DNA of 64,000 nt from Lysinibacillus xylanilyticus. GTDB lineage: Bacteria; Bacillota; Bacilli; Bacillales_A; Planococcaceae. Below are positions 35,806 to 44,199 of the stretch, in pieces (position 1 is the first letter of the stretch; every line of letters begins with the position of its first letter). The stretch lies in the NCBI RefSeq assembly GCF_001708185.1, contig NZ_MDDN01000001.1:186001-250000 (forward strand). The letters are read 5' to 3'. The position numbers and the translations under genes were made by a program. Under the pieces are notes generated by a model. It had not been told where the DNA came from and made no database searches. It saw only the letters and a program-made list of their open reading frames with translations.

Positions 35806-35866
35806 AGAAAAAACGAAACCGGTGAAAAGGAATTAAGCTGTTAATTCGTCACCTGTTTCATTTTTT
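35806..35866. terminator. Terminator at the end of the peptide cassette
   Basis: GAAAC..GGTGA..AATTAA pairs with TTAATT..TCACC..GTTTC to form a long hairpin with A and T runs on both sides. It closes the minus-strand cassette. Confidence 0.8.
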
Positions 35867-35883
35867 AAAAGAGATATTATAAA

Positions 35884-36420
35884 TTAAGAAGCATCTTCTA
35901 ATAATAATAACTTCTTAAGATGCTTAGGATTTGATATTTCTGTAGAAAAATTCACTAGACCGTTCTTATCTACAAAATAAAGGTAGGGTGTTTTTGTTAC
36001 TTTATAATTTTTAAATAAATCTGGTGCAACTATCAAACTGATTTTTTCATTATTTAAGAACATTTCTTCTTTTAATTGGTCTTGCATAATAATAATGGTA
36101 TATCTTGTAGAATCATTAAAGATTTCATTACTATTCTTCAAAACTTCTTGACATTGAGAACAAGTATTACTTAAAAATAATAAAGTCACTTCATTATCTC
36201 TTAAAATATCTTTTAAAACTATTCTAGACTTATTTTGATTTTCTGCTCTAAATAATGGCGCTAAGTCTCCCTGTGCAATGGTACCAAATTGAATACCTTT
36301 TATGGAATGAATTTCCGTTAAGAAATTCTTTATAAGTTTAATTAAACTATAAATTACATATGTTTCTACAAGTAAAACTACAGCAATTATTCCAATAATA
36401 AAATTAATAAACATTTTCAT
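35884..36420 (-). CDS. Membrane-anchored thioredoxin-like protein (MauD/TlpA-like, CSQC)
   Basis: This 178-residue protein has an N-terminal membrane segment (about residues 5-27) and a redoxin fold outside. The active site is CSQC (Cys87 and Cys90) in LLFLSNTCSQCQEV, with a cis-proline loop TKTPYLYFVD near residue 145. The arrangement resembles MauD, which works with MauE in methylamine dehydrogenase disulfide formation, and other TlpA-like proteins. It is last in the five-gene cassette, 43 bases after the MauE-like gene. Probable role: disulfide formation or isomerisation of the exported peptide. It is very AT-rich, like its neighbours. Confidence 0.78.
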   Translation of the reverse strand: MKMFINFIIGIIAVVLLVETYVIYSLIKLIKNFLTEIHSIKGIQFGTIAQGDLAPLFRAENQNKSRIVLKDILRDNEVTLLFLSNTCSQCQEVLKNSNEIFNDSTRYTIIIMQDQLKEEMFLNNEKISLIVAPDLFKNYKVTKTPYLYFVDKNGLVNFSTEISNPKHLKKLLLLEDAS

Positions 36421-36463
36421 CTTCCTCTCTTTTTAATATTGGTTTATATTTCGAATCTTGATT

Positions 36464-37000
36464 TTATTGTAATTTTTCAATAACGTTAATCATATTCTTT
36501 TTGAAATTTTCAAGATTTTTTATTGATAAGTTAATAAACCCTATTGAAGCTATGACAATAAAAATAATAATTAAATGAGCATTAGAAATATCTAATTTTT
36601 TATCATATAAACATAAGCTTATTAAAATAAAAATTACATTCCTAATGATGATCGAATATGATAGATTATCATTTTCTAAAATCCCACCACATCCACATGA
36701 AATATTTTTTCTCCCTTTCTTGATATTTATAAATATTACTACTGATACAGTGCTAAAAAAAATAGTGATTAAAAGTAAATTAATTAATGTAACACCCATT
36801 AATTTCAAAGATATAGCAATATAAAATTCTACGACTAATAAAAATACTAAAGCAATTTGAGCAAAATTTTTCTTAATACCAAAACTAGAAAAAGTTACAA
36901 TACTTTTCTTAAAATTAATTGCTTTATCCAAAGCAGAAGTACTAAAAATGAATATTAAAAAAATTAAAAGAAAATTACTTATCCAATATATAGAATACAA
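36464..37000 (-). CDS. MauE/DoxX-like redox membrane protein
   Basis: This 178-residue protein has about four to five membrane helices and the MauE features STSALDKAINF near residue 22 and a cytoplasm-side CGCGG motif (Cys102 and Cys104). MauE proteins are thought to shuttle electrons across the membrane for partner thioredoxin-like proteins, in a DsbB-like or DsbD-like way. Here the partner is the MauD-like protein just downstream. It is third from the end of the cassette and starts 33 bases after the ABC transporter gene. The family call is from motif and topology. Confidence 0.72.
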   Translation of the reverse strand: MYSIYWISNFLLIFLIFIFSTSALDKAINFKKSIVTFSSFGIKKNFAQIALVFLLVVEFYIAISLKLMGVTLINLLLITIFFSTVSVVIFINIKKGRKNISCGCGGILENDNLSYSIIIRNVIFILISLCLYDKKLDISNAHLIIIFIVIASIGFINLSIKNLENFKKNMINVIEKLQ

Positions 37001-37033
37001 AATTCTTCCCTCCTAATTATTCTTAAAAAGTTT

Positions 37034-38803
37034 TTAGTGAACTAAAAATTCAATATTATGAATGTTATTTTGGGCATTATACATTTCGTTATAATATCCT
37101 TTTTTATTTATTAACTCTTGATGAGTACCTTCTTCTATAATTACACCATTTTTTAAAACGATAATTCTATCTGCTAAGGCGGCTATTTTTAATCGATGAG
37201 TAACAAATAAAATTGAACCTTCGTAAATATTTAAAAGGTTATTCATAATTTCTTTTTCTGCAATCGGATCAAGCGCAGAAGACGGTTCATCCAACACAAT
37301 TAAATCACTATCACGATATAATGCTCTTGCTAATGCAATTTTTTGCCATTGACCTCCTGATAATTCATTTCCTCCCTCAAACTGTCGTCCCAATACCGAG
37401 TCATACTTATGAGGTAAATTCTCAACAAATTCTGTTAAGCCAACCTTATTGATAGCATTCTTGATGCGAGAATTATCGTAATTCTCATCATTTTCAAATG
37501 AAATATTTTCATTAACTGTGAGTTCATAATGAACAAAGTCTTGAAATAAAACAGAAATTTTTTCTTGATATTTCTTAATGTCCAAATCATTAAATTTGAT
37601 ATTGTTTATTTTTATATTTTCACTTTTGTTAGAATATAGGCCTAAAATGGTTTTCATTAAGGTTGTTTTGCCACTACCGTTCTGACCGACAATAGCAACC
37701 TTCTCGCCATAATTTATTTCCAAATTTATATTTTTTAATATATTTTCACTCATATTTGGATATTTAAAAGAAAGATCTTTAATTTTAATATTTTTTATTC
37801 TTAACTCTTCTTTATTTGAAACTGAATACTCCTTTTCTGATTTTCCTGGAGTTTTTACAAATTCTAGAAAATCTTTAATAAAGTAAGACGAATTTTTATA
37901 ATCTGAAAAATATCTAGTAGAAAGGCTTAAATTGCTTTGTAATAACTGAATTGCTTGTAAAGTTGCTAATACCCCCCCAGCTGTAGTACTTGTTTGTAAA
38001 TTCAAAATTACAATAATTCCAGAAAAAGCATATGTTAGAACTAGAATTATCTCTGATAAAAAAAGATATTTAGTTTTAATTTTAAGGAAATTTATTTCGG
38101 AGTCTGTATATTCATGAAAATAGTTATTCCACCTTTTCACAAAAAAATCAAAGCTATTAAAAATAATGGTTTCCTTTAACATATCTCGTTGGCTAAGTGT
38201 AAATGAGATATACTGTTCCTTCCTGTGTATAGGTATTAAACTTGACAAAAACAGGAAATTTTTTTTAGAGAATTTAAGCTGAATAACGAAATAAGGAATA
38301 ACCCCCAAAATTACTATTATTACAACTAAATTATCAATAATTGTTAGTAAAGCCAGTGAAGATATTAGACTTATTAAAGCACTAACAAGATAAGTCAAAG
38401 CATTAAAAGCATTATTCAAATTTTCTTTATTTGAAATGACTCTTTGGTAAGAATCATAAAATTCCGGGTTTTCAAAATTTAGAAATTCTGTTTGAGAGGT
38501 TTTAAAAAAAATTTCATTTGTAAGGATTTTTGTTACTTTATTTGTAAGTATTTGTTCATTTATTGCAAGCAAATGATTTATAGAATACGGGATAATTAAT
38601 AGTAAAATTTGAATCAAAAAAAGAATTATCAATTTTTTTAGTTCAGATTCCCCATTTATGTAATATAATATTTCGTTAATTAACAATTGGAAAAAGTATA
38701 TAGAAATTACTGGAGAAAAACCATTTATTATTTTTAAACTTATATTAAAAATAGATAATTTTAAACAGTTTTTAATATAAAAATTTATTATATAAAATAA
38801 CAT
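37034..38803 (-). CDS. ABC exporter (fused permease-ATPase) lacking a C39 peptidase
   Basis: This 589-residue protein has six membrane helices in its N-terminal 310 residues. The ATPase domain carries VGQNGSGKTTL (Walker A), a Q-loop in SVLFQDF, the LSGGQWQKIALARAL signature and LIVLDEPSSALDP (Walker B). It resembles exporters of lanthipeptides and other peptides. Unlike SunT or ComA it has no N-terminal C39 cysteine peptidase, so it cannot remove a double-glycine leader itself. The likely cargo is the 66-residue peptide encoded upstream. The start ATG is 219 bases past the peptide stop, after an attenuator hairpin. Confidence 0.87.
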   Translation of the reverse strand: MLFYIINFYIKNCLKLSIFNISLKIINGFSPVISIYFFQLLINEILYYINGESELKKLIILFLIQILLLIIPYSINHLLAINEQILTNKVTKILTNEIFFKTSQTEFLNFENPEFYDSYQRVISNKENLNNAFNALTYLVSALISLISSLALLTIIDNLVVIIVILGVIPYFVIQLKFSKKNFLFLSSLIPIHRKEQYISFTLSQRDMLKETIIFNSFDFFVKRWNNYFHEYTDSEINFLKIKTKYLFLSEIILVLTYAFSGIIVILNLQTSTTAGGVLATLQAIQLLQSNLSLSTRYFSDYKNSSYFIKDFLEFVKTPGKSEKEYSVSNKEELRIKNIKIKDLSFKYPNMSENILKNINLEINYGEKVAIVGQNGSGKTTLMKTILGLYSNKSENIKINNIKFNDLDIKKYQEKISVLFQDFVHYELTVNENISFENDENYDNSRIKNAINKVGLTEFVENLPHKYDSVLGRQFEGGNELSGGQWQKIALARALYRDSDLIVLDEPSSALDPIAEKEIMNNLLNIYEGSILFVTHRLKIAALADRIIVLKNGVIIEEGTHQELINKKGYYNEMYNAQNNIHNIEFLVH

Positions 38804-38880
38804 TTTTAAATTCTCCCTAATTATTATTTATTGTCACTATATTTGAATAAATTTATCCTTACGCTAAAAAATGAATGTTC

Positions 38881-38920
38881 TAAAAAACCGTAGACAAAAG
38901 AAAACTGTCTACGGTTTGTT
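38881..38920 (-). terminator. Attenuator between peptide and exporter genes
   Basis: On the minus strand CCGTAGACA pairs with TGTCTACGG and a run of six T follows. Most transcripts would end after the two upstream genes, with read-through giving the exporter and redox genes. Confidence 0.8.
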
Positions 38921-39022
38921 CGACATTTAAAGTCCAACCTTTATTATAAATTCTAATTCTACAATACTAGACTATTTTTATTTAATTTTTCACTTTATAT
39001 ATTAGACTATTTTTATATAGCT

Positions 39023-39223
39023 TTATTTAGTGCAGCCACAATTGCAAAGCTGTATATTACCATCGCATCCGACTGACGTGTTGTTCGCGTCAACCCATCG
39101 TCCTAAAGTACCTATCATCCCCTCTGTAGCACAACGTGCGTCACCTTGACACCATTTGTAAAATTTTTTGTTTGAACAATCATATCCTGCTGGTTGAATT
39201 AAATTATTTAGAAAATTACTCAT
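39023..39223 (-). CDS. Seven-cysteine peptide, candidate bacteriocin precursor
   Basis: The peptide is 66 residues long with Cys at 16, 25, 31, 53, 60, 62 and 64. The N-terminal 13 residues are Cys-free and hydrophobic/Asn-rich (MSNFLNNLIQPAG), perhaps a short leader. There is no Sec signal and no double-glycine site. The C-terminus is CNCGCTK. A very strong ribosome site (AAAAAGGAGGAAG) precedes the ATG, which overlaps the stop of the upstream CPYC gene (ATGA). An ABC exporter and two redox proteins follow. I do not recognise the family. It looks like a secreted disulfide-rich peptide, and antimicrobial function is inference. Confidence 0.72.
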   Translation of the reverse strand: MSNFLNNLIQPAGYDCSNKKFYKWCQGDARCATEGMIGTLGRWVDANNTSVGCDGNIQLCNCGCTK

Positions 39224-39792
39224 AATAATACTTCCTCCTTTTTTTTGATTGTAGAATTAGATTCATAAACTAAATTAAAAAAGCGATAAACCTCTGGTGT
39301 TTTTAATATTATTTCATTTATTTCATTTAAATAAATAAATGAAGGGGCAGTATCAATTGAATTTTCAGCAAGAAATTGCCTATCATATTTAAGAATATTG
39401 AAATTAAAATCATATAGTTTTAAAAAAGATTCTGAATTTTTATCAATATCTTCTACTAATACAAAAATATCTATATAGTTATTAACTTTACTATGGAATT
39501 CATTCCAATATATCTCAAAAATCTCTTTGCAGTACGGGCAATCTTTACTAATTAACAATAAAATCTTCGGTTTATACATATCTAATGTTTTTTCAAATTG
39601 ACTACTCATTATAAGCTTTTCAAATTGTACTGGTGTCATTAATTCATCATTTTTTACATTAACGTAATCAACTATTTTGTTTGTATTATTATTATTATTT
39701 ATTAATAAAAATATTTTTATTAATAATATTGTTAAACAACCTAACAATAAAATAATAGAAAGTTTTTCCGAGTATTCCAAATCAATGAACAC
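39220..39792 (-). CDS. Membrane-anchored CPYC thioredoxin-like protein
   Basis: This 190-residue protein has an N-terminal membrane helix (about residues 11-31), an Asn-rich spacer and a thioredoxin-like domain. Its CPYC active site is Cys85-Cys88 in LLISKDCPYCKEIF and a cis-proline follows in DTAPSFIYL (Pro151). CPYC is also the glutaredoxin motif. It starts with GTG at 39792 behind AAAGGTAGG and is the first gene of the cassette. Its last codons encode the peptide's ribosome site, so the two are translationally coupled. Probable role: thiol-disulfide exchange on the peptide during or after export. Confidence 0.77.
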   Translation of the reverse strand: MFIDLEYSEKLSIILLLGCLTILLIKIFLLINNNNNTNKIVDYVNVKNDELMTPVQFEKLIMSSQFEKTLDMYKPKILLLISKDCPYCKEIFEIYWNEFHSKVNNYIDIFVLVEDIDKNSESFLKLYDFNFNILKYDRQFLAENSIDTAPSFIYLNEINEIILKTPEVYRFFNLVYESNSTIKKKEEVLL

Positions 39793-39802
39793 CTACCTTT
39801 TT

Positions 39803-39851
39803 TTGTTAAAACTTATATTTACATTTAAATACAAGTTTTAACAAATGTCAA
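39803..39851 (-). promoter_or_regulatory. Cassette promoter overlapped by a 12+12 bp inverted repeat
   Basis: On the minus strand TTGACA (39846-39851) lies 17 bases from TTAAAT (39823-39828). The inverted repeat TTGTTAAAACTT / AAGTTTTAACAA (39803-39814 and 39833-39844) covers the spacer and the region downstream of the -10, a classical operator position. No regulator gene lies in the cassette. Confidence 0.6.
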
Positions 39852-39971
39852 CAATAAATATAAAAAAATTCCATTTTGATCTATAGATTGTGAATTTTAT
39901 AGAAATATCAGTACAAACTATGTAAGTGAAAGTGAAGAATTGTGTGATTTATCTGAATATTTAAAATGACA

Positions 39972-40008
39972 ATAAAAAAGATGCTGCTTATAAAATACAA
40001 ACAGCATC
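39972..40008 (-). terminator. Terminator of panBCD
   Basis: On the minus strand AAGATGCTG pairs with CAGCATCTT and TTTTT follows. Confidence 0.8.
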
Positions 40009-40132
40009 TTCTTCAAAATTGTCTATTAAAAAATTATATATTTCAAAAAAAAACACTATAAATCTTTAGATAATTAATGGAAATACACCTTGCTAATTAA
40101 TCTCTACATCCTCCTGTATAACTAATCTAAAA

Positions 40133-40516
40133 TTACATCACCGTTGCTTCTGGCTCATAGGATATCATTTCTTTAATCGTATTACCTTCTCCCATAATGG
40201 CAACCGTAGGCTTATGATCTTTTGCCTCTTCGTTGTCTACATACACATAAGAAATAATAATCACAATATCTCCACATTGTACTAGACGTGCTGCTGCACC
40301 GTTCACACAAATAACGCCTGATCCGCGCTCCCCTGCAATAATGTAGGTTTCAAAGCGTGCCCCATTGTTGTTATTGACGATATGCACCTTTTCATTCGGG
40401 AGCATACCTACTGCATCTAAAATATCCTCATCTATCGTTATCGATCCAACGTAATTTAAATCTGCTTGTGTCACTGTAGCACGGTGGATTTTACTATTCA
40501 TCATCATTCGCAACAT
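40133..40516 (-). CDS. panD: Aspartate 1-decarboxylase
   Basis: This 127-residue pyruvoyl enzyme begins [26 protein letters not shown]. The Gly-Ser bond in YVGS is the self-cleavage site that makes the pyruvoyl cofactor, and [17 protein letters not shown] and GDIVIIISY also fit. It makes beta-alanine from aspartate for pantothenate. It is last in panBCD, one base after panC. The uracil pathway elsewhere in this window is a second possible source of beta-alanine. Confidence 0.95.
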   Translation of the reverse strand: MLRMMMNSKIHRATVTQADLNYVGSITIDEDILDAVGMLPNEKVHIVNNNNGARFETYIIAGERGSGVICVNGAAARLVQCGDIVIIISYVYVDNEEAKDHKPTVAIMGEGNTIKEMISYEPEATVM

Positions 40517-40517
40517 C

Positions 40518-41372
40518 TTATAATCCTTCTTTCACATTAAAGATACAATTATCAATTAAACGAGTTTTACCCATATATACAGCCGCTGCTAACAGTACTT
40601 GCTCCGTATCAGCCGTTATTGGTGTTAAGTCTGGATACGCTAATAGCTCAAAATAGTCTATTTCTCCGTGTGTACGTGCTGCAATGTGATTCTTTGCTTT
40701 AGCAAGTGCATTCACTGCATCACCATTCGCTAAAAAGCTGTGACGAGCAAGCTGTAGTGCTTCATTAATTGCTGGTGCTTCTTTACGCTCTACTTCACTT
40801 AAATAAATATTACGAGAAGATTTGGCTAAGCCGTCCTCTTCACGCACAATTGGCACTACTCGCATGTCCAAAGGGAAATTAAAATCGCGTACCATCGTAG
40901 CAATAATCGCAACTTGTTGTGCATCCTTTTGGCCGAAATAAGCTCGTGTCGGCTGTGTTAGATGAAATAATTTTGATACAACCTGTAAAACGCCATCAAA
41001 ATGGCCTGGACGGCTCGCCCCGCAAAGAATTGTTGCTTGTTCACCCGCATGAATACGAATACCGCCATCGTGAGGATACATTTCTTCAACACTTGGTGCG
41101 AAAACAATATCTACACCAACAGTCTCTGCCAAAGCAGTATCTCGTGGCAGATCACGCGGATAGCTTTCAAAGTCTTCATTTGGCCCAAATTGTGTTGGGT
41201 TTACAAAGATACTCATAACGACTAAGTCATTTTCTTCACGAGCTGTTTTTGCTAGCGTTAAATGGCCCTCATGTAAATACCCCATCGTCGGAACAAGTCC
41301 AATTGTTTTTTGAGCTTGTTTGGCTGCTTGGATTTCTACGGTTAGTGCTTGGATTGTAGTTACGACTTTCAT
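40518..41372 (-). CDS. panC: Pantothenate synthetase
   Basis: This 284-residue protein is an adenylate-forming ligase of pantoate and beta-alanine. [12 protein letters not shown] carries the HxGH nucleotide motif, [19 protein letters not shown] the pantoate site, FGQKDAQQ is conserved, and KSSRNIYL is the KMSKS-like motif. The start ATG overlaps the panB stop by one base, so the two are translationally coupled. Confidence 0.95.
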   Translation of the reverse strand: MKVVTTIQALTVEIQAAKQAQKTIGLVPTMGYLHEGHLTLAKTAREENDLVVMSIFVNPTQFGPNEDFESYPRDLPRDTALAETVGVDIVFAPSVEEMYPHDGGIRIHAGEQATILCGASRPGHFDGVLQVVSKLFHLTQPTRAYFGQKDAQQVAIIATMVRDFNFPLDMRVVPIVREEDGLAKSSRNIYLSEVERKEAPAINEALQLARHSFLANGDAVNALAKAKNHIAARTHGEIDYFELLAYPDLTPITADTEQVLLAAAVYMGKTRLIDNCIFNVKEGL

Positions 41373-42208
41373 TACTTTACGCCCCCATATAGCTGATCCA
41401 ATGCTTCCTCTTTCATTGTGAAGGAATGCTTGGGTGCTGGGAATGTGCCTGCTTTTACCGCTTCTACGTAACTAGCAATTCCACTGCTTGCTTCTCGGCC
41501 CATATTAGCAAACTGTTCCACAAATTTCGGTACATGATGTGAACCGTAGCTTAGCATGTCATGATAAACCAATACTTGTCCATCAGCCTCTACACCAGCA
41601 CCAATACCAATCGTTGGAATAATAAGATTAGCAGATACCATTTCTGTTAACTGATGTGGAATACATTCTAAAACAACTGCACAAGCACCAGCCTCTTGGC
41701 ATTGTTTCGCATCTTCGATAAGTTTCGTTGCCTGCTCAGCTGTTTTGCCCTGTACTTTATAACCACCAAGCACCCCTGCCGATTGTGGTAATAAACCTAA
41801 ATGTGCTACCACCGGAATGCCCGCCGACGTTAATTTACGAATTACCGGAATAACATCTCCAGCACCCTCTACCTTAAGTGCATCAGCTCTCGTCTCCTGC
41901 ATCATGAATACAGCCGTTTTCAACGTTTCGTTTACATCACCGTGATACGAACCAAATGGCATATCAACAACAACAAATGTGTCCTTTGCCCCACGACGCA
42001 CCGCTTTTGCATGATGAACCATATCTGCTACTGTTACTGGTATTGTAGAGTCATAACCTAGTACGACCATGCCTAGTGAATCTCCCACTAGAATCATATC
42101 GACACCTGCATCCTCGGCAAATTTTGCAGCAGGGTAATCATAGGCAGTGAGCATAACGATTTTCTCACCTGCTGCCTTCATCTTTAAAAAAACTGAAGTT
42201 GTTTTCAT
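41372..42208 (-). CDS. panB: 3-methyl-2-oxobutanoate hydroxymethyltransferase
   Basis: This 278-residue TIM-barrel enzyme shows [35 protein letters not shown] with the metal Asp, DMPFGSY, VKVEG-like LKVEGAGD, and [17 protein letters not shown]. It adds a hydroxymethyl group from methylene-tetrahydrofolate to ketoisovalerate, the first step to pantoate. AAAGGAGGACTACAC precedes the ATG. It is first in the operon, behind a leader of about 240 bases with an attenuator. Confidence 0.95.
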   Translation of the reverse strand: MKTTSVFLKMKAAGEKIVMLTAYDYPAAKFAEDAGVDMILVGDSLGMVVLGYDSTIPVTVADMVHHAKAVRRGAKDTFVVVDMPFGSYHGDVNETLKTAVFMMQETRADALKVEGAGDVIPVIRKLTSAGIPVVAHLGLLPQSAGVLGGYKVQGKTAEQATKLIEDAKQCQEAGACAVVLECIPHQLTEMVSANLIIPTIGIGAGVEADGQVLVYHDMLSYGSHHVPKFVEQFANMGREASSGIASYVEAVKAGTFPAPKHSFTMKEEALDQLYGGVK

Positions 42209-42239
42209 TGTGTAGTCCTCCTTTTTAAGGGAAGAAAAC

Positions 42240-42455
42240 AGAAAAACCCCTCTGCACCTAAAATGGACAGAAGGGTAGTGTTTCGTTCGTCATCAAAAAT
42301 ACCTCTTGTCTTGAATTTTGATAAGAGGCCGTATCTTGATTTTTCATAGGCATACACAATCCAATATCTTTGAGAGAATAGCCTATTCCATTGAATCAAG
42401 TACTATTTTGAACGCTTGTTTTCTTCCGTCCCTGTCATTAAAAGATCAAGGCAGA
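42240..42455 (-). promoter_or_regulatory. Structured 5' leader and attenuator of panBCD
   Basis: Read on the minus strand, a TATAAT (42461-42466) is followed by a leader that ends in a terminator hairpin. That hairpin (about 42242-42275) pairs CCCTTCTG with CAGAGGGG and has TTTTT after it. Upstream CCTCTT/AAGAGG forms a hairpin, and ATCAAAAT can pair with ATTTTTGAT nearby, giving alternative folds. panB leaders in some Firmicutes carry the 'Pan motif' RNA; I cannot confirm that class here. There is no T-box GGTGG core. The adjoining stretch to 42609 holds no gene. Confidence 0.5.
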
Positions 42456-42609
42456 TATTTATTATAATAGGTCTTACGCTTTTGAAGGTGCCGTTCACAA
42501 AAGGATACTGCCCTTCGCACATACTATAACAGATTCCTCTAGTAATCTTCAAATATTATTTTCTAATAATTACGATCCATAACGAATACCAATTTCAAAC
42601 CATTCGTTT

Positions 42610-43357
42610 TTAAAAGTTTGATTTTCGATAAACTTCAAACAATGTAAATAGTAACAGAGCAAATAATAATGTGAAAAAACCAGACGATACATTTGTAATT
42701 GGTACAAAAACATCCCAAAATGAATTGGTTAAAGCGTGGAAAATAATACAGAGAAAAATACTTTTAGTGGATTGGTAAATGATCGTCAATAAAAAGGATA
42801 ACGCTAAAGTTATTAGAGAAAACCATAGAAAGTTCATGTTCATTTGATTTGATCCCACGACAAACCATAATGGCAGATGCCAGACTGCCCAAATAACGCC
42901 CACAATCATTATGCTCGTGAAGGGAGACCATCTTTTTTGTAATGAAGGCTGCAAAAAACCACGCCAGCCGATTTCTTCCACTCCTCCTCCAATAATCATG
43001 ATTGGCAATTCAAGTAACGCCAGATACATTGGATTCTTTATAGTTGCTCCACCCCATAGCGTTGGTAAAAAAAAAAGCCGCAAATGCCAATCCGATTACA
43101 CATATGTACCAAGATACAGGATGCTTAGGATTTTTTACATTATGGATAAATGATTTGAACTCTTCTTTAGTCGAATATTTCTTTTTCAACCAAATCTCAC
43201 AAATTGCAGGAGTAATTCCGCCGAGAACAAACAATAGCATATATATTGCATTGCCAAACTTCAGTAAATTCAGCTGTGTTAATAAGGCTAAACTGCCCCA
43301 TATTATCCAAGACGTTGCAAAGGTATAAAATAGAAATCTTCTTACCTCTATTCCCAA
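42610..43357 (-). pseudogene. CPBP-family intramembrane protease, frameshifted at a 10-A tract
   Basis: The N-terminal part reads from a TTG at 43357 (GIEVRRFLFYTFATSWIIWG) to the poly-A tract at 43067-43076. It then runs into a wrong frame and stops near 43010. The rest continues in another frame from there: YLALLELPIMIIGGGVEEIGWRGFLQPSLQ contains the EExxxR motif, and later FHALTN holds the metal His. One base gained or lost in the homopolymer joins them into a normal CPBP (Abi/CAAX-like) protease. It starts right at the end of the TetR gene, so the two form an operon. It may be inactive, phase-variable or a sequencing artefact. Confidence 0.7.
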
Positions 43358-43359
43358 TT

Positions 43360-44031
43360 TTAATCCTCTCCTTCTTTCGTACCCAATAGTAATAATACGG
43401 ATTTGCAAAGTGTATTCATCAAACGAATCTCATCAAATTGCACTTGATCATTTGAGAACACCCCGTAACATTTTTGCAAGACAACGTCTCTCACAATGCC
43501 ATCAATGGACGTCATAATAAAAGTAGATAGATCCTCTATCGATATCTTAAGCTGAAAACATCCTGAAGAAATACCCTTATGGATGGAATGAAAAATTTGT
43601 TGCATAAAATATTGCCCACTTTCATTCTCATAAATGTTCGATAAAAAATTTTTTTCTCTTTCTGGATTGTTAGCAAATAAAATCGTAAGCTCAAATTGGA
43701 TTTTGCCAACTGTCGATACGTTCTCCTTCATGTACTCTCCAAGAAAATTAAATAATTTAATGATTGTCTTTGTGGGGGAATTACCCGTATCCGTAATGCC
43801 ATCGATAATATGTTTATAGTCTGCATTAACATTTACTTGATTAATAACTTCAATAAGTATTTCATCCAAGTCTGAATAATAACGATAAATCCCACCTTGA
43901 CTTACTCCTGATGCTTTAATAATATCCCTCATCGACATGTCATAGAGTGGCTTAACTTTACATACTGCTATGGCTGCTTCTAAAATACTTTTTTTCTTTT
44001 CCTTTACATACTCATGACTTACCTTTGGCAT
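43360..44031 (-). CDS. TetR/AcrR family transcriptional regulator
   Basis: The protein (about 223 residues) has an N-terminal helix-turn-helix, ILEAAIAVC...MSMRDIIKASGVSQGGIYRYYSDLDEIL, typical of TetR. The C-terminal ligand domain is helical and unassigned. The ATG at 44031 follows GGAGGTAGAGG; the frame opens 5 codons earlier. It overlaps the TTG of the protease gene and is divergent from a PadR operon. A palindrome just upstream is its likely operator, suggesting autoregulation. Confidence 0.85.
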   Translation of the reverse strand: MPKVSHEYVKEKKKSILEAAIAVCKVKPLYDMSMRDIIKASGVSQGGIYRYYSDLDEILIEVINQVNVNADYKHIIDGITDTGNSPTKTIIKLFNFLGEYMKENVSTVGKIQFELTILFANNPEREKNFLSNIYENESGQYFMQQIFHSIHKGISSGCFQLKISIEDLSTFIMTSIDGIVRDVVLQKCYGVFSNDQVQFDEIRLMNTLCKSVLLLLGTKEGED

Positions 44032-44052
44032 TACCTCTACCTCCAAGCATAA

Positions 44053-44076
44053 AAAAATGACACTATTATCATTTTT
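44053..44076. promoter_or_regulatory. Candidate TetR operator
   Basis: AAAAATGA and TCATTTTT form an 8+8 inverted repeat around 8 bases, directly upstream of the TetR gene. Confidence 0.5.
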
Positions 44077-44104
44077 ATTTTCCTCTTGAACTTTTTAATA
44101 AAAT

Positions 44105-44134
44105 TTGACAATCCAATGCAATATGTAATATACT
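44105..44134 (+). promoter_or_regulatory. Promoter of the PadR operon
   Basis: TTGACA (44105-44110), an 18-base spacer and TATACT (44129-44134) form a good SigA promoter. Just downstream ACCTGTATAGGT (44166-44177) is an inverted repeat that could bind the PadR regulator itself. Confidence 0.65.
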
Positions 44135-44199
44135 TCCACCATACTATACGACATATAATATAAGAACCTGTATAGGTATTACATTGTGAGGTGAGGAAA

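Noticed and set aside
35884-39792. Cassette considered as a sublancin/glycocin or lanthipeptide cluster
   Set aside because: There is no glycosyltransferase, LanM/LanBC or C39 peptidase domain, and the peptide's Cys spacing differs from sublancin.
42205-42399. 64-codon frame overlapping the panB start
   Set aside because: It coincides with the structured leader and attenuator, and the RNA structure is the better explanation.
42240-42455. panB leader considered as a T-box
   Set aside because: The conserved T-box GGTGG antiterminator core is not present.
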